NCBI RefSeq assembly: GCF_030462585.1
Contig: NZ_JASMRU010000001.1
Location: 378,792-442,791, forward strand
Direction of reading: 5' to 3'
From: Pseudomonas sp. CAN1
GTDB taxonomy: Bacteria; Pseudomonadota; Gammaproteobacteria; Pseudomonadales; Pseudomonadaceae
Length of the DNA stretch: 64,000 bases
The translations under genes and the position numbers were made by a program. The notes under the pieces were generated by a model. The model did no database searches. It was not told where the DNA came from and worked only from the letters and a program-made list of their open reading frames with translations. Shown in pieces: positions 28,986 to 36,978 of this stretch; the stretch's first letter is position 1, and each line of letters begins with the position of its first letter.

Positions 28986-29076
28986 GCTCTTCGTAGGACC
29001 GAGGGGGGCGCCTAGCCCTTGCTCGCGAACAAACTCCGCTGCGGGGCTTGGGTTCGCGAGCAAGCTCGCTCCTACA
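28986..29076. repeat. REPIN with 15-nt insertion in the left arm
   Basis: The left arm carries the insertion GGGGGCGCCTAGCCC (29004-29018), the reverse complement of that at 14822-14836. The 44 nt at 28986-29029 are an exact inverted copy of 14811-14854. The right arm (29053-29076) is the standard form. It lies between ehuA and the PilZ gene. Confidence 0.85.
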
Positions 29077-29097
29077 GAAAGCAGTTCGCAGCGGGGG

Positions 29098-29364
29098 TCA
29101 GGCGTTGCCGACGAAACGGAAGCCCGCGCCCTCGGCGTCGGTGCGCATCACTTCCATCTCCAGGATCGGCGCATCGAAGGGCATGTCCTGCACCTGGCCG
29201 GTCACCCGCGTGCCGGCCGGCAGCGCGGCGAGCACTTCATGACGGACGTAGACGCCGCCATCGGACAGATCACGGGTATGGCCGAACACATCACCGAAGC
29301 TGGGATGGCTGATCTTGATCCGGCACTTCATCGGGGTACGCGGGTACTGCCTTTGGTTGGCCAT
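29098..29364 (-). CDS. PilZ domain protein
   Basis: An 88-residue single-domain protein. The c-di-GMP-binding elements are both present: RQYPR (RxxxR) at residues 5-9 and DLSDGG (D/NxSxxG) near 34. It should bind cyclic di-GMP and relay it to an unknown partner. A PilZ gene is found next to the acyltransferase gene in P. aeruginosa as well; here mntH separates them. The start may be the ATG at 29364 (MANQRQYPR) or, with a closer AGGA, the ATG at 29373. Confidence 0.88.
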   Translation of the reverse strand: MANQRQYPRTPMKCRIKISHPSFGDVFGHTRDLSDGGVYVRHEVLAALPAGTRVTGQVQDMPFDAPILEMEVMRTDAEGAGFRFVGNA

Positions 29365-29421
29365 GGATGGCATCCGTCCTGAATGTCAGCGCACTAATGG
29401 GCCTGAAACCTGTGGGTCAGG

Positions 29422-30735
29422 TCAAGCCAGCAGTTGCACGAGCAGCCAGAGATTGGCTGCGCTGATGACGCAGAACAAGCCCCAGGCCAGCACGCGGGTG
29501 AGCAGCGAGTTGGCGAATTCACCCATCAGCGCGCGGTCGCTGGTGAAGCGGATCAGCGGCCAGAGCGCGAACGGCAACTGCAGGCTGAGCACCACCTGGC
29601 TGAACACCAGCAGCTTGCCCACGGCCTTGTCACCCAGCATCAGCACGCCGATCAGCGCCGGGATCAAGGCCAGGGCGCGGGTGATCAGGCGGCGCTGCCA
29701 GCAGGGAATCTTCATCTGCAGGAAGCCATCCATGATCACCTGCCCGGCGATGGTGCCGGTGAAGGTGGAACTCTGCCCGGAGGCGAGCAGGGCGACGCCG
29801 AAGAGGATCGCCGCCAGACCGGTGCCCACCAGCGGTTCGAGCAGGCGGTAGGCGTCCTGGATTTCGGTGACGCCGGTGTGGCCCGTCTCATGGAAGGCTG
29901 CGGCGGCGAGGATCAGGATCGCCGCGTTGACCATCAGCGCGAGGCTCAGCGAAACCACCGTGTCGATGCGCGTCAGGCGGATCGCCGCGGCCTTGCCGTT
30001 GGTGCCGCTGACCTGCCGCGTCTGCACGATGGAGGAGTGCAGGTAGAGGTTGTGCGGCATCACCGTGGCGCCGAGGATGCCGATCGCCAGGTACAGCGGT
30101 TCGCGCTGGGTGACGGCGTCCCAGCTCGGCAGGAAGCCGGCGGCGACATCGGGCCAGTAGGGCTTGATGAGGATCAGCTCGACCAGGTAGCAGCCGCTGA
30201 TGGTGACGATCAGGCCGAGCATGATCGCTTCCAGGTGGCGGAAGCGCTGGCCCTTGAGGCCGAGCACGATGAGCGTGTCGAAAGCGGTGAGGATCACCCC
30301 GGTGACCAGGTCGACGCCCAGCAGCAGGTGGAAGGCCAGAGCGCAGCCGAGCACTTCGGCGAGGTCCGTGGCAACGATGGAAAGCTCCGCCAGCAGCCAC
30401 TGCAGGCGCGCCGCGCCGAGGCTGTAGCGGCTGCGCGAAAGCTGCGCCAGGTCCTGGCCGGTGACGATGCCCAGGCGCATCGCCAAACACTGCAGGACCA
30501 TGCCGGCGAGGCTGGAGAGCAGCACCACGAACAGCAGCTGGTAGCCGAAGCCGGAGCCGGCCTCGATGGCGGTGGCCCAGTTGCCCGGGTCCATGTAGCC
30601 GATGGAGACCAGCAGGCCGGGGCCGGCGAACTGCAGGATGCGCTTCCACAACGGCGCGCCGGCCGCGACCTGGATGCTGCCTTTGACTTCCGAGGGACAG
30701 AACGGCGCGGTGGCGGTGGTCGGCAGGCCGAGCAT
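29422..30735 (-). CDS. mntH: Divalent metal (manganese) transporter, Nramp family
   Basis: A 437-residue proton-coupled metal importer with about eleven membrane helices. The metal-site motif of helix 1 is present as GYMDPGNWATAIEAG near residue 47, and the helix 6 motif is VMPHNLYLHSSIVQTR near 225. These residues (Asp, Asn and Met/His positions) define the Nramp Mn2+/Fe2+ site. The family prefers Mn2+ in bacteria. No manganese riboswitch was recognised upstream, and a REP pair occupies that region. It is inserted between the PilZ gene and the acyltransferase compared with P. aeruginosa. Confidence 0.93.
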   Translation of the reverse strand: MLGLPTTATAPFCPSEVKGSIQVAAGAPLWKRILQFAGPGLLVSIGYMDPGNWATAIEAGSGFGYQLLFVVLLSSLAGMVLQCLAMRLGIVTGQDLAQLSRSRYSLGAARLQWLLAELSIVATDLAEVLGCALAFHLLLGVDLVTGVILTAFDTLIVLGLKGQRFRHLEAIMLGLIVTISGCYLVELILIKPYWPDVAAGFLPSWDAVTQREPLYLAIGILGATVMPHNLYLHSSIVQTRQVSGTNGKAAAIRLTRIDTVVSLSLALMVNAAILILAAAAFHETGHTGVTEIQDAYRLLEPLVGTGLAAILFGVALLASGQSSTFTGTIAGQVIMDGFLQMKIPCWQRRLITRALALIPALIGVLMLGDKAVGKLLVFSQVVLSLQLPFALWPLIRFTSDRALMGEFANSLLTRVLAWGLFCVISAANLWLLVQLLA

Positions 30736-30824
30736 GGGTTGTTCCTGGCTTATGGGCGGGCAAGGCAGACGTGTGAAAGGAAACCTGTTTCGCGAGCTCC
30801 TGGCAACGGCGGTGCCTGAGCCGG

Positions 30825-30894
30825 TTCGCGAGCAAGCTCGCTCCTACAGATCCATGCCGGCGTGCTCTTCGTAGGAGCGAGCTTGCTCGCGAAC
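30825..30894. repeat. REP pair, inverted arrangement
   Basis: TTCGCGAGCAAGCTCGCTCC on the left and its complement on the right, with GCTCTTC before the right arm; the order of arms is as at 3229-3302. It lies between mntH and the acyltransferase gene and is the last REP seen before the origin half of the window. Confidence 0.85.
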
Positions 30895-30927
30895 CGCTTC
30901 AGACCGGCTACATCGTCAGGGAAAGAT

Positions 30928-31815
30928 TCAGTACCACCTGGCCTCGCCTTCGGGGCGCTTCTTGAAGCGCTTCATGGTCCACATGTACTGGCTCGGATAG
31001 GCGCGCACGTACTTGGCCAGCTCGCGGCTGAGCGCGGCCACCGACACTTCCATGTCCTTGTCGTACATGTCCGCCGGGGCGGCTTCGAGGATCACCTTGT
31101 AGCCGCTGCCATCGGGCAGGCGCACGGCGTGGAAGAACACCCCACGGGCCTTGCCGCGCGCTAGCAGCGACGGCACGAACTTGCTGGTCAGCGCGGTGGT
31201 GCCCAGGTAGGGCACGAACAGGCCCGAGCCGAGGTCCGGTTCCGGGTCACAGGGGATGCCGACGCAGCCGCCGTTCTTCACTTCCCTGATCACGCTCTTG
31301 ATGCCTTCGGGAGTGGAGGGCGCGACGCGGTTGCCCAGCTGCACGCGCTGCTTCTTCAGCAGGTCGTCCACCGCCTTGAGCTTCGGCGGGCGGTAGAAAA
31401 TGATCGGCTTGGCGTAGGAGCAGTAGAAGTGGTTGAGCACTTCCCAATTGCCCAGGTGGCTGGTGATGCCGACCAGGCCGTCGCCGGAGGCCAGGGCCTC
31501 TTCCAGCACTTCCATGCCTTCCACTTCGCGGATGTACTGCAGCGACTTCTGCGGCGACCACATCCAGGCGCAGGCGCTCTCGGTCAGGGTGCGGCCGATG
31601 TCCATCAGGCTCTGGCCGACGAGTTTTTCCAGCTCGGCCTCGGACAGCTCGGGGAAGCAGTGCGACAGGTTGATCCGCACGATCTCGCGGGACCGGTTGG
31701 GCAGCTTCCACATCAGCCAGCCGATACCGGCGCCCAATGCGCCCACCGCGCGCCACGGCAGCATGGCGAACAACCGCAGGAAGCCTACCACCAGTGCGCC
31801 CTTGAATTTCTCCAC
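30928..31815 (-). CDS. Lipid A biosynthesis lauroyl acyltransferase
   Basis: A 295-residue HtrB/LpxL-type inner-membrane acyltransferase that adds secondary acyl chains to lipid A. It has one N-terminal hydrophobic anchor (ALVVGFLRLFAMLPW) and the catalytic HX4E motif in ITSHLGNWEVLNHF near residue 122. The start is the GTG at 31813-31815, with an excellent GAAGGAG 6 nt upstream; open sequence continues upstream but has no ribosome site. It matches the acyltransferase at this position in P. aeruginosa, an htrB1/htrB2-type paralogue, so I leave the symbol empty. Confidence 0.92.
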   Translation of the reverse strand: MEKFKGALVVGFLRLFAMLPWRAVGALGAGIGWLMWKLPNRSREIVRINLSHCFPELSEAELEKLVGQSLMDIGRTLTESACAWMWSPQKSLQYIREVEGMEVLEEALASGDGLVGITSHLGNWEVLNHFYCSYAKPIIFYRPPKLKAVDDLLKKQRVQLGNRVAPSTPEGIKSVIREVKNGGCVGIPCDPEPDLGSGLFVPYLGTTALTSKFVPSLLARGKARGVFFHAVRLPDGSGYKVILEAAPADMYDKDMEVSVAALSRELAKYVRAYPSQYMWTMKRFKKRPEGEARWY

Positions 31816-31972
31816 GGAAAACTCCTTCAAGCAGATGGCGGCCATTGTAGCCGCTCGCGCCGGCAAATCGGGCGCCATCGCGGCTCCACACAATCTCCAC
31901 CCAGCGAGCACATTGCGCCCACGGCGCGCGCGCAACCTGCGGCCATTCGATCCACTGGCCCGGAGGCCCGCG

Positions 31973-33949
31973 ATGCGTACCCCAACCTTCCTTGCACGGC
32001 TGTGCTGCCTGTTGCTGACGATGAGCGCCAGTCTGGCGGCGCTGGCGGCTGACGACAGCAGCTCCAGTCCTTACTTCTTCGTCGACAACGCCGACCCGGC
32101 CGTCGACGCGCTGCCGCTCAAGGCGACCCGCGTCGACGCCCGCGTGCTGGGCAACATCGCCGAGGTGACGGTGACCCAGGAGTACCGCAACCAGGGCAAG
32201 ACGCCGCTGGAGGCGCGCTACGTGTTCCCCGCCTCGACCCGCGCCGCCGTCCACGGCATGACCGTGCACCTGGGCGAGCGGGTGATCCAGGCGCAGATCC
32301 GCGAGAAGCAGAAGGCCAAGGCCGAGTACCAGCAGGCCAAGCAGGACGGCAAGACCGCCGCGCTGCTGGAGCAGGAGCGCGAGAACGTGTTCCAGATGAA
32401 CGTCGCCAACATCCTCCCCGGCGACGTGGTGCAGGTGGAGCTGCGCTACAGCGAGCTGCTGGTGCCCACCGACGGGCGCTTCCAGTTCGTCTTCCCGACC
32501 GTGGTCGGGCCGCGCTACAACAGGCCCGGCCCGAGTGGCGGCGGCAAGCAGCCGTGGATATCCACACCGTACTTCCAGCAGGGGCAGCGCACTCCGACCA
32601 CCTTGTCGATGCAGGTAGAGCTGTTGGCGCCGGTGCCGCTCGCCGAGGTGGCTTCGCCAAGCCACCGCATTGAGGTCGAGCGTGACGGCCAGCGCGCGCT
32701 GGTCCGCCTTGCCGCGGACGAATCCAGTGCCAACGACCACGACTTCATCCTCGACTACCAGCTCGGCGGCGATACCGTGCAGAGCGGCCTGCTGCTGTCG
32801 CGCGGCGAGCAGGAGAACTTCTTCCTCGCCATGGTCGCCCCGCCCCGCGCGCCGCGGAACAAGCAGATCGTGCCGCGCGACTATGTCTTCGTGGTCGACG
32901 TTTCCGGCTCCATGAACGGCTTCCCGCTGGATACCACCAAGACCCTGCTGCGCGACCTGATCGGCCGACTGCGCCCCAGCGATACCTTCAACCTGCTGCT
33001 GTTCTCCGGCGACAGTCGCAAGCTGGCAGCAGCCTCCGTCGCTGCTACGCCGGAAAACATCCGGCGCGCCACCGCCCTGCTCAACGGCGAAGAGGGCGCC
33101 GGCGGTACCGAGCTGATGCCGGCCCTGCGCGAAGCCCTGGCAATGCCCGGCGACCCGGAGCGCTCGCGCAGCTTCGTGGTCATCACCGATGGCTTCGTGG
33201 CCGTGGAAAGCAGCGCGTATCAGCTGGTACGCGAGAACCTGGGGCGCGCCAACCTGTTCGCCTTCGGTATGGGCACCTCGGTGAATCGCAGCCTGATCGA
33301 AGGCCTGGCGCGGGCAGGGCAGGGCGAGCCGTTCGTGGTCACCGACGCCCAGTCCGCCGGCGAGCAGGCGGAACGTTTCCGCAAGATGATCGACAGCCCG
33401 CTGCTCAAGGGCATCCACGCAAGCTTCGAAGGCCTGGACGTGTACGACGTGGAACCGCTTCAACTGCCCGACCTGTTCGCCAATCGCCCGCTGGTGCTGT
33501 TCGGCAAGTGGAAGGGCGAGCCGCGCGGCGAGTTGCGCATCGACGCCCATGCCGCTGAGGGTCCGTTCCAGGCGCGCCTGCCGATCAGCGCCGGCAACCT
33601 GACCGACAACGGCGAAGCACTCGCTCACCTGTGGGCGCGCAAGCGCCTCGCCGAACTGATGGACCAGGAAGCCCTCGATGGCGGCTTCGAGTTCAGCTCG
33701 CAGATTCTCGACCTCGGCCTGAAGTACCAGTTGCTCACGCCCTATACCTCGTTCATCGCCGTCGACCAGCAGGTGCGCAACCCCGACCCGCAGGCGAGCA
33801 AGACGGTGGATCAACCGCTGCCGCTGCCCCAGGGCGTGAGCAACAGCGCCGTCGGCAGCACGGTGCCGGGAACGCCGGAGCCGGGTGTCTGGGCCATGTT
33901 GCTGCTGGCCGCGCTGGGCGCCTGCTGGTGGCGGAGGAAGGCCGCATGA
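31973..33949 (+). CDS. VIT and von Willebrand factor A domain surface protein with PEP-CTERM-like sorting tail
   Basis: A 658-residue exported protein. Its parts in order are a signal peptide (MRTPTFLARLCCLLLTMSAS to about residue 25), a VIT domain (about 40-170, VTVTQEYRNQGKTPLEARYVFP), and a vWA domain (about 300-480) with the MIDAS metal motif VVDVSGSMNG (D309). After a C-terminal region, the tail has a PEP motif at 635-637, a short hydrophobic stretch (638-651) and basic residues RRK (654-656). That three-part tail is the signal recognised by exosortases. The next gene, overlapping by 4 nt, is an exosortase, so this is its probable substrate. Function is unknown; adhesion or matrix binding is only an inference. 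Confidence 0.9.
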   Translation: MRTPTFLARLCCLLLTMSASLAALAADDSSSSPYFFVDNADPAVDALPLKATRVDARVLGNIAEVTVTQEYRNQGKTPLEARYVFPASTRAAVHGMTVHLGERVIQAQIREKQKAKAEYQQAKQDGKTAALLEQERENVFQMNVANILPGDVVQVELRYSELLVPTDGRFQFVFPTVVGPRYNRPGPSGGGKQPWISTPYFQQGQRTPTTLSMQVELLAPVPLAEVASPSHRIEVERDGQRALVRLAADESSANDHDFILDYQLGGDTVQSGLLLSRGEQENFFLAMVAPPRAPRNKQIVPRDYVFVVDVSGSMNGFPLDTTKTLLRDLIGRLRPSDTFNLLLFSGDSRKLAAASVAATPENIRRATALLNGEEGAGGTELMPALREALAMPGDPERSRSFVVITDGFVAVESSAYQLVRENLGRANLFAFGMGTSVNRSLIEGLARAGQGEPFVVTDAQSAGEQAERFRKMIDSPLLKGIHASFEGLDVYDVEPLQLPDLFANRPLVLFGKWKGEPRGELRIDAHAAEGPFQARLPISAGNLTDNGEALAHLWARKRLAELMDQEALDGGFEFSSQILDLGLKYQLLTPYTSFIAVDQQVRNPDPQASKTVDQPLPLPQGVSNSAVGSTVPGTPEPGVWAMLLLAALGACWWRRKAA

Positions 33950-35286
33950 TCCGCCGCCTGCCCGGCTGGAGCTGGCTGCTGTTCGCCGCCCTGGCAGCCT
34001 GGCCCAGCTGGCTGTGGGCGGCGCGGCGCCTCGGCGATGGCTCGGATGATCCGCTGGGGATCATCGCGCTGGCGGCGCTAGGGCTGCTGCTCTGGCGTGA
34101 CCGCTCCAGCCTGCGCGCGCAACCGCGCTTGCCTTGGCTGGGTAGCGCAGCGCTGCTGCTGGTCGTCACGGCACTTTCCCAGCCGCTCCTGCCGCCGCTG
34201 CTGCGCGGACTGATCTCGGTGCTGGCGCTGCTGCTGGTGATCCTCAGCCTGCGCGCTCCTGGCCAGCCGTGGCTGGCCTGGCTGGGGCTGGGCGTGCTGT
34301 CGCTGCCACTACTGTCTTCGCTGCAGTTCTTCGTTGGTTATCCGCTGCGCGTGATCACCGCCGAGGTCAGCGCCTGGCTGTTGCGCCTCGGCAGTTGGAC
34401 GGTGGAGCGGCAGGGCAGTGCGCTGCTGGTGGATGGCCAGTGGGTGATGGTCGATGCGCCCTGCTCGGGTATCCAGATGGCCTGGGTCGGCTACTTCACC
34501 GCCTGTGCGCTGGCGGCCTGGCAGCGGCTGCCGGATCGTTTGCTGCTGCGCCGCCTGCCGCTGGTTGGGCTATTGGTGTTGGGCGGCAATATCCTGCGCA
34601 ACACGCTGCTGGTGTGGGGCGAAAGTGGCGCGAGCGCGTTTCCCGGCTGGGCCCATGAAGCGGTCGGGCTACTGGTGTTTGCGGCAGTCTGCGGGATGAT
34701 TTTCCGGGTGATCGGGCGCCGTACCTTTGCGCTTTCGGCAGCGGTCGAAGCAGCGCGTCCTGAAGCTTCCAGGCGCTTCACCGGCAGCCTGCTGGGCGCC
34801 CTGCTGTTGGCGATGCTCTGGCCCTGGCTGGCGCCGGCTACCGCGGTGCCGACAGCAACGCGGGTCGCCCATGAATGGCCGGTGCAATTCGAAGGTCGCA
34901 CGTTGCGCCCACTGGCGCTTTCGCCGGTCGAGCAGCGCTTCGCCGAGGACTTCCCCGGCCAGCTCGGCCGCTTCACCGATGGCCAGCGCAGCATCGTGCT
35001 GCGCCAGGTGCTGCGGCCGACACGCAAGCTGCATCCAGCGGAGGATTGCTTCCGTGCGCTGGGCTATCGCATCGAGCAGACGCAGTTGCGGCAGCGCACC
35101 GGAGCGGAGGGCCTGCAACGCTGCTTCGTGGTAACCCGCGAGGGTATTCGAATGCAGGTCTGCGACTACATCGAGGACGCTGCCGGCCAATCCTTCTCCG
35201 ATACCTCGGCCTGGTACTGGTCGGCGCTCTCCGGCCGCTCCGCCGGACCCTGGCGGGCGGTCACCATTGCCAGCCCGCTGCCTTAG
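33946..35286 (+). CDS. Exosortase with fused C-terminal EpsI-like domain
   Basis: A 446-residue protein with about eight membrane helices in the first 300 residues. The exosortase triad is visible: Cys173 in DAPCSGIQMAWVGY, Arg218 in GGNILRNTLLVWG and His237 in PGWAHEAVGLLVF. From about residue 300 a periplasmic EpsI-like domain follows, with HPAEDCFRALGYRIE near 363. Exosortases cut PEP-CTERM proteins and are thought to transfer them to the cell surface. Its ATG overlaps the stop of the VIT/vWA gene (ATGA). It may be the type named exosortase Q, but I cannot confirm the subfamily. Its end overlaps the convergent tag gene. Confidence 0.9.
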   Translation: MIRRLPGWSWLLFAALAAWPSWLWAARRLGDGSDDPLGIIALAALGLLLWRDRSSLRAQPRLPWLGSAALLLVVTALSQPLLPPLLRGLISVLALLLVILSLRAPGQPWLAWLGLGVLSLPLLSSLQFFVGYPLRVITAEVSAWLLRLGSWTVERQGSALLVDGQWVMVDAPCSGIQMAWVGYFTACALAAWQRLPDRLLLRRLPLVGLLVLGGNILRNTLLVWGESGASAFPGWAHEAVGLLVFAAVCGMIFRVIGRRTFALSAAVEAARPEASRRFTGSLLGALLLAMLWPWLAPATAVPTATRVAHEWPVQFEGRTLRPLALSPVEQRFAEDFPGQLGRFTDGQRSIVLRQVLRPTRKLHPAEDCFRALGYRIEQTQLRQRTGAEGLQRCFVVTREGIRMQVCDYIEDAAGQSFSDTSAWYWSALSGRSAGPWRAVTIASPLP

Positions 35287-35837
35287 GCGCGGGTCAGCTG
35301 GGCGTAGCGGTCGCAGTCGACGGTGTGGTCCATGACCATGCCGGTGGCCTGCATGAAGGCGTAGCAGATGGTCGGGCCGACGAAGTTGAAACCGGCCTTG
35401 CGCAGGGCCTTGCTCATCGCTTCGGCTTCGGGCGTCACCGCCGGCACGTCGCCGCGGCCGCTGAAGTGGTTGACCTTGGGCTGGCCGCCGACGAAGGACC
35501 AGAGGAAGCTCACCGGGTCCTCCAGCTTCAGCCAGGCCTGGGCGTTCTGCCGCGCGGCCTTGAGCTTGGCGAAGTTGCGGATGATGCCCGGGTCCTGCAT
35601 GCGCTCCTCGATTTCCTCGTCGGTCATGCGTGCCAGGCGCTCGGGGTCGAAGCCGAACAGCACCTCGCGATAGCGCTCACGCTTCTTCAGCACGGTGATC
35701 CACGACAGGCCGGCCTGGGCGCCTTCGAGGATGATCATCTCGAACAGTGCGCGGGCGTCGCGCTGGGGCACGCCCCACTCGGCATCGTGGTAGGCGATGT
35801 ACAGCGGGTCGTCGTTGCACCAGAAGCAGCGGGGCAT
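35283..35837 (-). CDS. tag: DNA-3-methyladenine glycosylase I
   Basis: Tag excises 3-methyladenine from alkylated DNA. The 184-residue protein has the zinc-binding residues of the family: Cys4 (MPRCFW) and His17 (AYHDAEWG) at the N-terminus, His171 and Cys175 in DHTVDCDRY at the C-terminus. Length matches E. coli Tag. The ATG at 35837 directly precedes the conserved PRCFWCNDD. Its stop overlaps the exosortase stop by 2 nt on the opposite strand. A LexA-type box 47 nt upstream suggests SOS control, which is not a usual feature of tag. Confidence 0.95.
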   Translation of the reverse strand: MPRCFWCNDDPLYIAYHDAEWGVPQRDARALFEMIILEGAQAGLSWITVLKKRERYREVLFGFDPERLARMTDEEIEERMQDPGIIRNFAKLKAARQNAQAWLKLEDPVSFLWSFVGGQPKVNHFSGRGDVPAVTPEAEAMSKALRKAGFNFVGPTICYAFMQATGMVMDHTVDCDRYAQLTRA

Positions 35838-35883
35838 GGCAGTCGTCCTTGGAAACGGGAAGGTTCTGACTATAGACAAAAGG

Positions 35884-35899
35884 CTGTACAAAAATACAG
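35884..35899. promoter_or_regulatory. LexA (SOS) box upstream of tag
   Basis: CTGTACAAAAATACAG fits the LexA pattern CTG-N10-CAG with an AT-rich centre and near-palindromic arms (CTGTA / TACAG). It lies 47 nt upstream of the tag ATG, where a promoter would be, and about 130 nt upstream of glyQ. Confidence 0.7.
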
Positions 35900-35986
35900 T
35901 CATCGAGCCGCTTTTTTGCACCTTGATGGGCGCACGAACGGTCGCGCAAAAAGCGCTGTGAAGCCCAAGCTGCAAGCGTCTTGGGG

Positions 35987-35992
35987 TATACT
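35987..35992 (+). promoter_or_regulatory. Probable -10 element of the glyQS promoter
   Basis: TATACT lies 38 nt before the glyQ start. The -35 region is weak (TGCAAG at about 17 nt spacing), so the start point is uncertain. No T-box or other riboswitch was recognised. Confidence 0.45.
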
Positions 35993-36030
35993 GCCGGGTT
36001 TTAGTCGCATATCCAGCACAGGTGAAATTC

Positions 36031-36978
36031 GTGAGCCAGACTACGCCCGCCGTGCCCACCTTCCAGGACCTGATCCTCGCCCTGCAAAAATACTGGGCCG
36101 ATCAGGGCTGTGTGGTGCTGCAGCCCTACGACATGGAAGTAGGCGCAGGCACCTTCCACACCGCCACCTTCCTCCGCGCCGTGGGCCCGGAAACCTGGAA
36201 CGCGGCGTACGTGCAACCGAGCCGCCGTCCCACCGACGGCCGCTACGGCGAGAACCCCAACCGCCTGCAGCACTACTACCAGTTCCAGGTGGTCCTGAAG
36301 CCCAACCCGGAAAACTTCCAGGAACTGTACCTGGGCTCGCTGCAGGCCATCGGCATCGACCCGCTGGTCCACGACATCCGCTTCGTCGAGGACAACTGGG
36401 AATCGCCGACCCTCGGCGCCTGGGGCCTGGGCTGGGAAATCTGGCTGAACGGCATGGAAGTCACCCAGTTCACCTACTTCCAGCAGGTCGGCGGCATCGA
36501 GTGCTACCCGGTCACCGGTGAGATCACCTACGGCCTGGAGCGCCTGGCCATGTACATCCAGGGCGTCGACTCGGTGTACGACCTGGTCTGGGCCGACGGC
36601 CCGTTCGGCAAGGTCACCTACGGCGACGTGTTCCATCAGAACGAGGTGGAGCAGTCGACCTACAACTTCGAACACGCCAACGTCGAGAAGCTGTTCGAGC
36701 TGTTCGACTTCTACGAAAGCGAAGCCAACCGCCTGATCGAGCTGCAGCTACCGCTGCCGACCTACGAGATGGTCCTCAAGGCCTCGCACACCTTCAACCT
36801 GCTGGACGCCCGCCGCGCCATCTCGGTGACCGAGCGTCAGCGCTACATCCTGCGCGTGCGTACCCTGGCCCGCGCCGTGGCGCAGAGCTACCTGCAGGCC
36901 CGCGCCCGCCTCGGCTTCCCGATGGCCACCCCCGAACTGCGTGACGAAGTACTGGCCAAGCTGAAGGAGGCCGAATAA
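36031..36978 (+). CDS. glyQ: Glycine-tRNA ligase alpha subunit
   Basis: GlyQ is the catalytic alpha subunit of the bacterial alpha2beta2 glycyl-tRNA synthetase, which charges tRNA(Gly). The 315-residue protein has the class II core, with [32 protein letters not shown] at the start of the domain (written in part) and [20 protein letters not shown]-type motif 2 sequence. I place the start at the GTG at 36031 (product VSQTTPAV), with AGGTG 7 nt upstream; this gives the P. aeruginosa length. Its stop overlaps the glyS start by 1 nt. Confidence 0.97.
   Translation: MSQTTPAVPTFQDLILALQKYWADQGCVVLQPYDMEVGAGTFHTATFLRAVGPETWNAAYVQPSRRPTDGRYGENPNRLQHYYQFQVVLKPNPENFQELYLGSLQAIGIDPLVHDIRFVEDNWESPTLGAWGLGWEIWLNGMEVTQFTYFQQVGGIECYPVTGEITYGLERLAMYIQGVDSVYDLVWADGPFGKVTYGDVFHQNEVEQSTYNFEHANVEKLFELFDFYESEANRLIELQLPLPTYEMVLKASHTFNLLDARRAISVTERQRYILRVRTLARAVAQSYLQARARLGFPMATPELRDEVLAKLKEAE

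Noticed and set aside
14811-29029. 44-bp inverted repeats considered as transposon ends
   Set aside because: No transposase or integrase is present between them and no target-site duplication was seen; the ends are REP arms. Kept as a finding about REPs instead.
31247-33814. 855-codon open frame on the minus strand opposite the VIT/vWA gene
   Set aside because: Its sequence is His/Gln/Arg/Ala-rich, has no domain and overlaps the acyltransferase gene in another frame. The sense protein has clear domains.
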